Below, piece by piece: positions 15,147 through 22,741 of a stretch of 45,649 bases of DNA. The DNA comes from DASZTV01 sp036267875 (GTDB lineage: Bacteria > Actinomycetota > Actinomycetes > JAFAQI01). The stretch is taken from NCBI GenBank assembly GCA_036267875.1, contig DATAVE010000143.1, forward strand, positions 1-45,649, in the 5' to 3' direction. Below the pieces are notes generated by a model, which was not told the origin of the DNA, did not search any database, and saw only the letters and a list, made by a program, of their open reading frames with translations. Positions within the stretch are counted from its first letter, which is position 1. Every line of letters begins with the position of its first letter. The position numbers and the translations under genes are program-made.

Positions 15147-15902
15147 GTGAGGTTGTCGCGAAGCAATCGGGTGTGGCTGGCGATCGCGTCCGCCGTCGTC
15201 GTGGCGGCTGCCGTCGTGATCCCGATCGTCGTCACGTCTGGCGGCGGCAGCTCTGGGAGCTACACGAACGGTCCGCGACCGGTCACCTCAGCTGAGGCCG
15301 AGCGACTCTCGACGATGCGGCTCACCAACTTCGAGGCAGTCGGGGTTGCATTCCACGCCACGGTCATCGCTTCGCAGGGCGTAGTGACCCTGAACGGCGA
15401 CGTCGACTTCCACACGCTGGTGGGCTACGGCGAGGTCTCCGGCGGCAAGGGTCCGTCGTACACGTTGCAGTGGAACGGCGGCCGCCTGCTCGCCTGGCCG
15501 AGCGCTGGCAAGCCGAGCGAACCTCCCTCCGACGTCCCGACCGCGGCGCCCCGCGAGCGAGCGATTGCTCCATCGTCCTCGGCCGTCGACGCGGTACTGG
15601 CGCTGCTACTCGGGCTCGGTGAGAGCCGCCCTGACAATGCGGCCCAGGTACAGCAGGACGGCGCGAGATGGCTGCGGACCGAGACCCTCGACGGACAGAC
15701 CGTCGACGTCATGCAGGGACCGTCGGCAAAGGGCCCCGGTCACGGGTCCGACACCGTTCTCGACTTCTGGGTCGACCGGACCGGACACCTGCTCCGGGTC
15801 GACGCATTCCTGGGCGACTCGACCACACCGACCCAGATCGATCTCGATCCGAGCAGCTACTCCGACGTGCAGATCTCGCCGTATCTGACGGCAGGCAGCT
15901 AG
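15147..15902 (+). CDS. Membrane-anchored extracytoplasmic protein of unknown function
   Basis: This protein of about 251 residues has one N-terminal membrane segment (VWLAIASAVVVAAAVVIPIV, about residues 9-28) and no lipobox Cys. The outside part has a pattern reminiscent of LppX/LprG-type lipid-binding proteins (a long beta-rich domain with FHATVIASQGVVTLNGDVDF and VDRTGHLLRVDAFLG), but similarity is too weak to name it. The GTG at 15147 is preferred over the TTG at 15144 because CAGGAT (15135-15140) ends exactly 6 nt before it, as in other leaderless starts here. Its stop codon and that of the convergent glycosidase share the palindrome CTAG at 15899-15902. Confidence 0.7.
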   Translation: MRLSRSNRVWLAIASAVVVAAAVVIPIVVTSGGGSSGSYTNGPRPVTSAEAERLSTMRLTNFEAVGVAFHATVIASQGVVTLNGDVDFHTLVGYGEVSGGKGPSYTLQWNGGRLLAWPSAGKPSEPPSDVPTAAPRERAIAPSSSAVDAVLALLLGLGESRPDNAAQVQQDGARWLRTETLDGQTVDVMQGPSAKGPGHGSDTVLDFWVDRTGHLLRVDAFLGDSTTPTQIDLDPSSYSDVQISPYLTAGS

Positions 15903-17446
15903 CCGGCGACAGCGCGCAGCTGCACCGAGACGCTGTTCGCACCCGGACGCTGCGCGAGGACGAGGTACGGCGACGAAGGCTCGCTGACCACGCGCGCTCC
16001 GCTCACAGTTACCCGATAGCCGTGCGGATAGTGCAGCGGCGAGACGTAGATCCGAGTGCGGGCACCCGCAGCAAACCGCCGACCGGCCGGTGAAGTCGTC
16101 GAGTAGTGAAGCGAGAAGACGTCGGACGTTGCGTCGTACGACGAGGACTGCGGCGTACCAGAGACGAGCTGCGGATACGGCTCGTCGAGCAGCTGCAGCG
16201 TGGCGTGATCGATGTTCGTCCCACGCGGTGCCTTGTGGGTGTCGTAGACCATCGCCTCCTTCTGGCCGTCGCCGGTGGGATCACCGCAGTCGCAGTACGC
16301 CCACTCGAGCCAGGAGATGTCGTGCGTATCCGCAAGTCCGAGCACCTCGCGGATGTCATCGAGGTCGGTCGACGCGCCGAACTCGGTGAGCAGCAGAGCA
16401 CTGCCGTCGGTGTTCCCCTGGTGCAGCGCGTTCGCCATCACCCGCTCCTCGACGGCGACGTCACACACTGCCTGCTCACCGGGGATCGACGGCACGCCCA
16501 GGGTCCCGAGGCAGTAGTCATGGAAGCTCATGCCGACCGGGCCCGGCGCTACCTTGCCGACCGAGGTCGGCGCGCCGTAGTCGAAGTCGACCCACGGCTC
16601 GAAGAACGCGAGCGTCGACGGATCTACCGAGTGCACCGCGTGGATCATCGCCGCCATCGCCGGGCGCAGCAGGCTCACGTCGAACTCCGGACACCCCAGC
16701 GGCGGAAAGCAGGGCAGGAACTCCGGACCCGGGAACGGTTCGTTGAACACGTCGTAGCCCAGCACGCCGCGGACACCGTGGAAGAAGACCGCGACGTGAT
16801 GGACGAGTGCGATGTACCTCGTCAGCAGGCCGACGCCACCGGGGCCCTTCGCGTTCGCCCAGAAGTTCGCGAAAGCCGCCTGCAACGCGGGCATGACGAA
16901 GTAGTTGCCAGGGAATCCGGTCTTCGGTGCGACAGGGAGGCCGTCGTCATCGACCATCCAGGCCGGCAGTCCCTCGCCCTGGAACTTTTCGTTGTAGAGG
17001 TCCTGGTGGAAGTCGATCAGGCTGCGAATGCCGTAGCTGCGCAACAGCGCGACCGTGGCACGAATGTTGCGTAGGTAGGCATCGTCGAAGTGACCGGGTG
17101 ACGGCTCGATCGCCTCGGCAAGTACCCCGAGTCGTACGGCGTTGAAGCCGTGGTCGGCGAGGAACCTCGCATCGCTTGGGCCGAAGCCCCCGACCGATGG
17201 CTCGTACGGCGCGATCTTGTCGACCAGGTTGAAGCCATGCTCGATGACGACCCGCCCCTGCCGGTCGACGATCCATCGCCCGGACTGTCCGAGCGATCCA
17301 CCGGCCGAGTGGCGCTCGACGGAAGTCCTCGATGCGACGTGATCGTTCGCCGACGAGACCCCCGCGCCAGTCGCGACCAGCACGGCGCAGCCGACGAGGA
17401 CCGCCAGCCCCCTAGGCGTGCGCACTGAGCGGGACAGGGCGAGCAA
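15899..17446 (-). CDS. Secreted GH5-family glycosidase (endoglycoceramidase/cellulase type)
   Basis: This protein of about 515 residues has an N-terminal hydrophobic signal (GLAVLVGCAVLVATGAG). The catalytic TIM barrel carries HGFNLVDK, FNAVRLGV, the acid/base Glu in YDVFNEPF (E236) and the nucleophile Glu in LLTEFGAS (E355), in GH5 order. The arrangement, with LIDFHQDLYNEKFQGEGLPAW, resembles endoglycoceramidase-like enzymes that cut glycolipids. A C-terminal beta domain (about 420-515) is also usual there. The substrate remains open. The TTG at 17446 gives a 35-nt overlap with the upstream amidohydrolase gene. A GTG at 17425, giving MRTPRG, overlaps by 14 nt and is equally plausible. Confidence 0.87.
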   Translation of the reverse strand: MLALSRSVRTPRGLAVLVGCAVLVATGAGVSSANDHVASRTSVERHSAGGSLGQSGRWIVDRQGRVVIEHGFNLVDKIAPYEPSVGGFGPSDARFLADHGFNAVRLGVLAEAIEPSPGHFDDAYLRNIRATVALLRSYGIRSLIDFHQDLYNEKFQGEGLPAWMVDDDGLPVAPKTGFPGNYFVMPALQAAFANFWANAKGPGGVGLLTRYIALVHHVAVFFHGVRGVLGYDVFNEPFPGPEFLPCFPPLGCPEFDVSLLRPAMAAMIHAVHSVDPSTLAFFEPWVDFDYGAPTSVGKVAPGPVGMSFHDYCLGTLGVPSIPGEQAVCDVAVEERVMANALHQGNTDGSALLLTEFGASTDLDDIREVLGLADTHDISWLEWAYCDCGDPTGDGQKEAMVYDTHKAPRGTNIDHATLQLLDEPYPQLVSGTPQSSSYDATSDVFSLHYSTTSPAGRRFAAGARTRIYVSPLHYPHGYRVTVSGARVVSEPSSPYLVLAQRPGANSVSVQLRAVAG

Positions 17447-18758
17447 GGCTCCAGCTGAACGTCTCTGGGAAGTCGCCCAGCTCGACAGGTGTTGCCACCT
17501 CGGCGACCGTCAGGCCACCGACGTCGGCCGCGGCCCGCAACGCTGCCCGGTCGAAGTCCCACAGCTCCATCGCGTTGCCGCCGAGCATCGCGCGCACCTC
17601 GGCTTCCGGCATCCCGCCGAAGATGTGTCGGACGACCTCGCGATGCACGGGCACCGCGCCCTCGAGGTGGGGGTAGTCCGCGCCCCACATCAGCTTGTCG
17701 ACGCCGACCTCATGACGCATCTCTGCCTCGTAGCGCTTCATCAGCGATCCGGCGAGGTGGACGTGCTTCGCGACGTACTCGGCCGGACGAAGCTCGAGAT
17801 ACGAGCGCACCGGCGCGCCGCCGTGGGTGTCGAAGAACGACTCCATGTCGCGGACAAGCGACGGCAGCCATTGCACGCCGTTCTCCGCCATCACGACCTT
17901 CAGCTTCGGATGACGGTCGAAGACCCCGCCGAAGATCATGAACCACAGCGAACGACGGGTGAAGACGAAGACCTCGAACAGCCCGAGCATCCCGCTGTGG
18001 GCGTCGTCATACAGATATTTCGCGTCCGTCGCAGTGCCAGACGCACCGGTGTGGAAGTTCAAGACGATGCCGAGGTCCTCGCACGCAGACCAGAACGGGT
18101 CGAAGTAGTCCGCGGCGTAGCCGGGCAGCTTCGCGCGAACCGACATCGCTGGCATCATCACGCCGCCGAAGATGCCGTTCTCGCGAGCCCATGACAGCTC
18201 CTCGATCGCCCGGTCGAGGTCGTGTAGGTCGATCGGCAGCACTCCCGCACGACGGCCCTTCGCGGCGTTGCAGAAGTCAGCCAGCCACCGGTTGTAACCG
18301 TGCAGCGCCGGCCATACGACATCGAGTCCGTCGGCCGTCGCCGAGCCGAGATACATCGCAGGCGAGATGCCGCCGGTCAGCACCGGCCCCGGGTAGGAGA
18401 CCTCCGCCTGGATGCCTTGCTCGTCCAGCACTGCGAGCCGCTTGCCGTCGCCGTCGCCAGCGAAGACCCAGTCGGTGCTGTAGCGCTCGATCCACGACGC
18501 GGCCGCCTTGATGTCGACACCCATCCCTGCCAGCCGACGGGCCGCGGTTGCCCGGACCGGGTCCGGATCGTCGATCGGCCCGGGGTCGACGCCGCCGAGC
18601 ATCGACATGGCGGTCGACGACAGGTCTCCGAACGCGGCAACCGCTTCGCGATGGGCAGGGTCGACGTAGGACAGGAACTGGTCGAGATCGTCGGGTGCGG
18701 CGTGAGCGTCCGCCGACACGACGACGTATGGCTTGCCGGTCTCGCCCGCCTGTTGCAT
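17412..18758 (-). CDS. Amidohydrolase-2 family metal-dependent hydrolase
   Basis: This 448-residue protein is of the amidohydrolase superfamily (ACMSD-like amidohydrolase-2 branch), with a metal-binding TIM barrel. Motifs are VVSADAHAAP at the N-terminus (D-x-H type), NFHTGASG in the middle, MAENGVQW and the late LMWGADYPHLEG with the catalytic Asp, followed by LGGNAMELWDFD. Members of this branch hydrolyse or decarboxylate cyclic and aromatic acids. The substrate is not predictable. TACGCT (18770-18765, minus strand) ends 6 nt before the ATG, a leaderless pattern. The glycosidase gene overlaps its 3' end on the same strand, suggesting co-transcription. Confidence 0.88.
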   Translation of the reverse strand: MQQAGETGKPYVVVSADAHAAPDDLDQFLSYVDPAHREAVAAFGDLSSTAMSMLGGVDPGPIDDPDPVRATAARRLAGMGVDIKAAASWIERYSTDWVFAGDGDGKRLAVLDEQGIQAEVSYPGPVLTGGISPAMYLGSATADGLDVVWPALHGYNRWLADFCNAAKGRRAGVLPIDLHDLDRAIEELSWARENGIFGGVMMPAMSVRAKLPGYAADYFDPFWSACEDLGIVLNFHTGASGTATDAKYLYDDAHSGMLGLFEVFVFTRRSLWFMIFGGVFDRHPKLKVVMAENGVQWLPSLVRDMESFFDTHGGAPVRSYLELRPAEYVAKHVHLAGSLMKRYEAEMRHEVGVDKLMWGADYPHLEGAVPVHREVVRHIFGGMPEAEVRAMLGGNAMELWDFDRAALRAAADVGGLTVAEVATPVELGDFPETFSWSLARPVPLSAHA

Positions 18759-18799
18759 TGGGGCAGCGTACGGCGCTCAGACCTACGCCGCGATGACGG

Positions 18800-19258
18800 T
18801 CAGCCGGCTTCGACGATCACCTTCATCGCCTCGAGGGTGCGCGTCATGCCTTCGCGGTTGGTCTTGCCTCGCGCCCACCCGGCAAGTGCCCAATAGAGCT
18901 TCGACCCGACGTTGTTGTCCAGCGCGAACGACTCGGTCACGTCGGTGCCGCCGCCAGCGGCCGCGAGCTGATAGCCCCAGGTGTTGAGCACCTTGTTGCC
19001 CGGCCCGATGACGTCGAACGAGAAGACCTCGCCGGGCACACACTCCCGGACGCGGCAGTTGGTCCAGTAGATCGGTCCGCGGCCGTTGCGCTTCACGTGG
19101 CCGCGGAACCTCGCTCCTGCCGCCGGGCCGGTCGCGCCGTCGGCCCACTTCGCCTCGAACGTCTCGGGACTGAACTCCCCGATCCGCGTGACGTCGCTGA
19201 CCAGCTCCCAAACCTTCGCCGGAGAAGCAGAGAAATGGACAGTCACCGAGTCCCGCAT
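18800..19258 (-). CDS. SRPBCC (START-like) ligand-binding protein
   Basis: This 152-residue protein has the helix-grip fold of polyketide-cyclase/SRPBCC proteins. The N-terminal VHFSASPAKVWELVSDVTRIGEFSP is the classic start of the family. It continues with GARFRGHVKRNGRG and a central CVPGEVFSFDV strand, and closes with a long C-terminal helix. It probably binds a hydrophobic ligand, and no catalytic role is evident. TACCGT (19270-19265, minus strand) ends exactly 6 nt before the ATG, so a leaderless mRNA is likely. It lies between the amidohydrolase gene (41 nt downstream) and the SIMPL gene (24 nt upstream), all on the same strand. Confidence 0.85.
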   Translation of the reverse strand: MRDSVTVHFSASPAKVWELVSDVTRIGEFSPETFEAKWADGATGPAAGARFRGHVKRNGRGPIYWTNCRVRECVPGEVFSFDVIGPGNKVLNTWGYQLAAAGGGTDVTESFALDNNVGSKLYWALAGWARGKTNREGMTRTLEAMKVIVEAG

Positions 19259-19282
19259 AGGAGAACGGTAGCGAGAGTGGCG

Positions 19283-20032
19283 CTACGTCAGGGCCCAGAC
19301 CACTCGGACCGTCGCGCCGATCGTCTGGGTGCCCGGATTGATCGGGACCGACGGTGCCGAGGCGGCTCCGCCGGACGCCGACTCAACCGGCACCGGGTAG
19401 CGCACGACACTCGGGCCGGAGACGCTCGCGGTGATGTGCATGACCCGGCCCAGCTGACGACCGGCGAGCTCGGCGTACTGCTCTGCCGCTGCCTTCGCGT
19501 TGGCAAACGCGGCCGCGCGGGCCTTGGCCTGGAACGCCGACTTATTCGAGATCGTCAGCGAGGTGCTGTTGATGTCGAGGGAGTTCCCGCCGGCCTGCGA
19601 CGCGGCGCCGAGCGCGGTCTGCGCGGTGCTGAGCGGGTGCATCCGCGCCGTGATCGACTCGTCCGCGCGGTAGCCGGTGATGTGTCCCTGCTTGCCGTAC
19701 ATCGGCCCGGCCGAAACGCCGGATGTCTGGATGTCGCTCGCGGCCACGCCGTTGGCCTCCAGCGCATTGATGACACCGGTCGCGACCTGGCCGGCCGCAG
19801 CGAGCGCGTCGGCGGCCGCGGGCCTCGTGGCGTGCGCGTCGAGGTCGGCGATCAACGTGTCGGGCGTGCCCTTCACGCTCCCGTGACCTGACACGCTTAC
19901 CGAGTCCGTCGATGCACCGGCCGCGACGGCCGGCGTCGCACCGGCGACGACCAGCCCACCAAACGCCAATGTGGTCACGGCGGCGATCTTGGTGAAGCCC
20001 GGCCTGTTGAATCCCAGCACGGTCAACGACAT
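19283..20032 (-). CDS. SIMPL (DUF541) domain secreted protein
   Basis: This 249-residue protein has a signal peptide (hydrophobic core 15-38, cleavage near AVAAGA). The mature part is a SIMPL/DUF541 domain: VSVSGHGSVKGTPDTLIADL, then GVINALEANGVAASDIQTSGVS, the IGY-like strand ITGYRADESITAR and the long alpha region AKARAAAFANAKAAAEQYAE. SIMPL proteins are periplasmic or secreted, and their biochemical function is poorly known. Some are linked to oxidative-stress tolerance. A GGAGGGA ribosome site precedes the ATG. It is separated from the upstream gene by a strong hairpin, so it probably has its own promoter in the 72-bp gap. Confidence 0.87.
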   Translation of the reverse strand: MSLTVLGFNRPGFTKIAAVTTLAFGGLVVAGATPAVAAGASTDSVSVSGHGSVKGTPDTLIADLDAHATRPAAADALAAAGQVATGVINALEANGVAASDIQTSGVSAGPMYGKQGHITGYRADESITARMHPLSTAQTALGAASQAGGNSLDINSTSLTISNKSAFQAKARAAAFANAKAAAEQYAELAGRQLGRVMHITASVSGPSVVRYPVPVESASGGAASAPSVPINPGTQTIGATVRVVWALT

Positions 20033-20074
20033 GTTCCCTCCATCAATGCAGTTGCAAGTCAGACGCAGATGGAG

Positions 20075-20098
20075 GCCGGCCGGTTTCGTCCGGCCGGC
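20075..20098 (-). terminator. GC-rich hairpin downstream of the 20105-20497 gene
   Basis: GCCGGCCGG (20075-20083) and CCGGCCGGC (20090-20098) form a perfect 9-bp stem with loop TTTCGT. It begins 7 nt after the stop of the leftward gene ending at 20105. No T-run follows, as is common for actinomycete terminators. It would separate that gene from the SIMPL gene. Confidence 0.65.
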
Positions 20099-20104
20099 AG
20101 CGAT

Positions 20105-20497
20105 CTAGTGGAACGGATCGCGCGGCGGCGGGTCCTTCAGCTCGGCCCGTGAGCAGGTGTCCAAGGTGAGCCCGGCGTAGCCGAGCGCGTCGTTGCAAAG
20201 CGACTCGACCGTCCAGCCACGCTTGCTGCCGTGGTCGGTAACCGTGACCCGGTAGATCGTGATGTCGTAGCGAGTCGGTGCGCCGTACGCGGTCGCAATC
20301 GTGCCGACCAGCATCGACGAGCCGGCCATGCCGCCAGGCCCGTCCCACGGCTTGTCGAAGCGCTGCCAGAGACCCGGGTTGACGATCCACACCCCGCCAT
20401 TGGCAACGTCGAGTCGGGCAAGCTCATCTACAACGAGCTGCGCCTCGGCCTGCTTGAGCACGGCGGCGGGCCGAATGACCCTGCTGGTCTCAGCCAC
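20105..20497 (-). CDS. Conserved-looking protein of unknown function
   Basis: This 130-residue protein is without a signal peptide or membrane segment. I recognise no family. The sequence looks like a compact soluble alpha/beta domain, with VVDELARLDVANGGVWIVNP, a Gly-rich middle GPGGMAGSSMLVGTIATAYG, the strand RYDITIYRVTVTDHGS, and two Cys (in SLCNDALGYAGLTLDTCSRAE). The GTG start at 20497 has a strong GGAGGGGG site just upstream, which supports a real gene. It is followed by a hairpin terminator and preceded at 42 nt by the alpha/beta hydrolase gene on the same strand. Confidence 0.7.
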   Translation of the reverse strand: MAETSRVIRPAAVLKQAEAQLVVDELARLDVANGGVWIVNPGLWQRFDKPWDGPGGMAGSSMLVGTIATAYGAPTRYDITIYRVTVTDHGSKRGWTVESLCNDALGYAGLTLDTCSRAELKDPPPRDPFH

Positions 20498-20538
20498 ATC
20501 CCCCTCCGGACTCGAGCACTGCCTGCTGCGACGGAACG

Positions 20539-21444
20539 CTATACCGCGCCGGTGGCTTCGCGTCGGCCACCCACAGGCTTTTCACTCGCCGCCAGGTCCG
20601 CCCGGCCGCTGACCTCGAGGATTCGCCGAGCCACCGTCGCCGGGTCGTCCCACATCGGGATGTGCCCAAGCCCATGCAAGGGCATGAACTCCGCCTGGGG
20701 CAGCAGCGTCCTCATCCGGCTGTAGTAGCTCGGCCAGCGGATCAGCCGGTCGCGGGTGCCGTAGAGGATCCGCACTGGTGCATCGATCGGACCGAGGTCG
20801 TCGAAGGCTTCTCCGGCCTCCGCCTGGGCGATCGCATCGGCAAAGATCGTGCAGTTGGCGGCACCGGTGAAGAAGGCCATCGCGGACTCCGCCGTGACGT
20901 TGCCCGGACGCGCCATGAGATCCCGGAAGGCAACCCTTCGCAACGCGGGCACTCGCGCAATCCGGGGCAGCAGCGGCGCGCTGGTGCGAAGCCGCCGATC
21001 GGCCGCCTTGAAGTAACGCACGATCGTGCGGTCCTCCTTGCCGCCGATCTCCCAGCCACCTGCCGGGCAGACCCCGACCACAGACAACGCCCGGCCACGG
21101 ACCGCGAGCTCGAGCGCCGCCCACCCACCGAGTGAGTTGCCGACCAGATGCGCCTTGTCGATGCCTCGCTCGTCGAGCTGCCGCTCGATCAGGTCGAGGC
21201 TGGTCTTGATCATCGCGGACCCACCAGCCGCGATCGCCGGCCCGCCATAGTGGCCGGGCAGCGACGGGGCGAACACCGCGTGGTGCGCCTCGAGCTCCGG
21301 CATGACCGGGATCCAGGTTCGCCAGGTGTCGGTGAAGCCGTGAAGGAGGACCATCGGCGTCCCGGATCCGCCTGCGTGGAATGGCTCCGGCGGCGGCACC
21401 GCAAGACGGCGAGACGTCGCCGAGGGAGCAGTCACGCTCTCCAT
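20539..21444 (-). CDS. Alpha/beta-fold hydrolase
   Basis: This 301-residue protein has the standard hydrolase layout: oxyanion segment MVLLHGFTDTWRTW (31-44), nucleophile elbow VGNSLGGWAA with S104, the acid in RILYGTRDRLI and the His near LHGLGHIPMWDDP. It most resembles the epoxide-hydrolase/haloalkane-dehalogenase-like group of simple alpha/beta hydrolases. Substrate specificity cannot be read from sequence. No signal peptide is seen. It is divergent from the flavoprotein gene at 21494 across 49 bp. No clear ribosome site is seen before the ATG at 21444, and a start a few codons further in is possible. Confidence 0.85.
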   Translation of the reverse strand: MESVTAPSATSRRLAVPPPEPFHAGGSGTPMVLLHGFTDTWRTWIPVMPELEAHHAVFAPSLPGHYGGPAIAAGGSAMIKTSLDLIERQLDERGIDKAHLVGNSLGGWAALELAVRGRALSVVGVCPAGGWEIGGKEDRTIVRYFKAADRRLRTSAPLLPRIARVPALRRVAFRDLMARPGNVTAESAMAFFTGAANCTIFADAIAQAEAGEAFDDLGPIDAPVRILYGTRDRLIRWPSYYSRMRTLLPQAEFMPLHGLGHIPMWDDPATVARRILEVSGRADLAASEKPVGGRREATGAV

Positions 21445-21493
21445 TCAAGCCCATGGCGCGACGTACGCAGGCGCTTCGGTAGCGTCGGTCAGC

Positions 21494-22741
21494 GTGAGCG
21501 CAGAGCCCCACCTCGTCGTCGTCGGCGCGTCCCTTGCGGGGCTGCGCGCCGTAGAAAGCGCCCGCCGCTCCGGGTTCGCCGGTGCGATCACCTTGCTCGG
21601 GGCAGAGGTCCACACCCCATACGACCGGCCGCCGCTGTCGAAGGACTTCCTGACCTCCGAGGAAGCGCCGACGGCCACGGTGCTCCGCGAGGAGACGATG
21701 CTGCGCAACGAGCTCGGCGTCACCGTGCGGCTCGGTACGCCGGCGACCGGTCTCGACATCGGCGGTCGGGCGGTTCTCACGGACGACGGGCCGATCGGCT
21801 ACAGCTCGGTCGTCATCGCGACCGGCGCGACGCCCCGCACGATTCCAGGTACGTCCCACCTTTCCGGCGTGCACGTGCTGCGCACGATCGACGATGCGCG
21901 TCAGATCAGGGCAGCCCTCGACGCGGGCGCACGCACTGTCGTGGTCGGCGCCGGCTTCATCGGCTCGGAGATCGCAGCCTCGGCGCGGGGTCGCGGCGTC
22001 GAGGTCACGGTCGTCGAGGCGATGGCCACGCCGCTTGCACGGCCGGTCGGCGAGGCGATGGGCAAGGTCCTCGCCTCACTGCACGAGCGCAACGGAACGA
22101 CGCTGCGGGTCGGGGTCGGTGTCGAGTCACTCGAGGGTGACGACAAGGTGCGGGCAGTGCGCCTCGCCGACGGCACGACCATCGACGCCGAGCTCGTCGT
22201 GGTCGGCATCGGGGTCACGCCCAACACCGAGTGGCTGTCCGGCTCCGGACTGACTATCGACAACGGCATCGAGTGTGACGAATGCCTGCGCACCAGTGCC
22301 GCCGACGTCTACGCCGCAGGTGACATCGCGAACTGGATCAACCCGACGTTCGGCACCCGGATGCGGCTCGAGCACTGGACGATCGCCGCCGAGCAGGGTG
22401 GTCATGCTGGTCGCAACGCGGCGGCCCCGGCAAACGCGACGCCGTTCGAGACCGTGCCGTACTTCTGGTCGGACTGGTACGGCAAGCGGATCCAGTTCGT
22501 CGGCGTCGCGGCAGACGCCGAGGAGATCGCAACGGTCGCGGGCGAGCTCGACGGCGACACCTTCGTCACTCTCTACCGACGCGGCGACAGGCTCGTCGGC
22601 GCGCTGGCCCTCGAGCAGCGCTCTCAGATCATGAAGTACCGAGGCATGCTCGCGAGCGGAGCCTCCTGGGATGAGGCCATCGCCTTCGCCAAGGAACGCG
22701 CGGCCAAGGCTGCGGCAAAGGCCCCAGCGCCGTCTAGGTGA
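21494..22741 (+). CDS. Ferredoxin/rubredoxin reductase-type FAD oxidoreductase
   Basis: This 415-residue flavoprotein passes electrons from NAD(P)H to a ferredoxin, often one serving a cytochrome P450 or dioxygenase. Motifs are the FAD loop VVVGASLAGLRAVE, PYDRPPLSKDFL characteristic of this group, VIATGATPR, the NAD loop VVVGAGFIGSEIA, and the FAD-tail VYAAGDIANW. The C-terminal reductase domain begins after VPYFWSDWYGKRIQFVG. No ferredoxin or P450 gene lies in the window, so the partner is unknown. TAGCGT (21480-21485) ends 8 nt before the GTG and suggests a leaderless transcript. The 3' end overlaps the convergent S9 peptidase gene by 8 nt. Confidence 0.9.
   Translation: MSAEPHLVVVGASLAGLRAVESARRSGFAGAITLLGAEVHTPYDRPPLSKDFLTSEEAPTATVLREETMLRNELGVTVRLGTPATGLDIGGRAVLTDDGPIGYSSVVIATGATPRTIPGTSHLSGVHVLRTIDDARQIRAALDAGARTVVVGAGFIGSEIAASARGRGVEVTVVEAMATPLARPVGEAMGKVLASLHERNGTTLRVGVGVESLEGDDKVRAVRLADGTTIDAELVVVGIGVTPNTEWLSGSGLTIDNGIECDECLRTSAADVYAAGDIANWINPTFGTRMRLEHWTIAAEQGGHAGRNAAAPANATPFETVPYFWSDWYGKRIQFVGVAADAEEIATVAGELDGDTFVTLYRRGDRLVGALALEQRSQIMKYRGMLASGASWDEAIAFAKERAAKAAAKAPAPSR

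Noticed and set aside
13604..15295. A 563-codon frame inside the DHA2 exporter
   Set aside because: A shadow frame with extreme Arg content, while the exporter frame has clean membrane segments.
20582..21874. A 430-codon minus-strand frame overlapping the alpha/beta hydrolase and the flavoprotein
   Set aside because: No motif, and it crosses both genes in conflicting frames.
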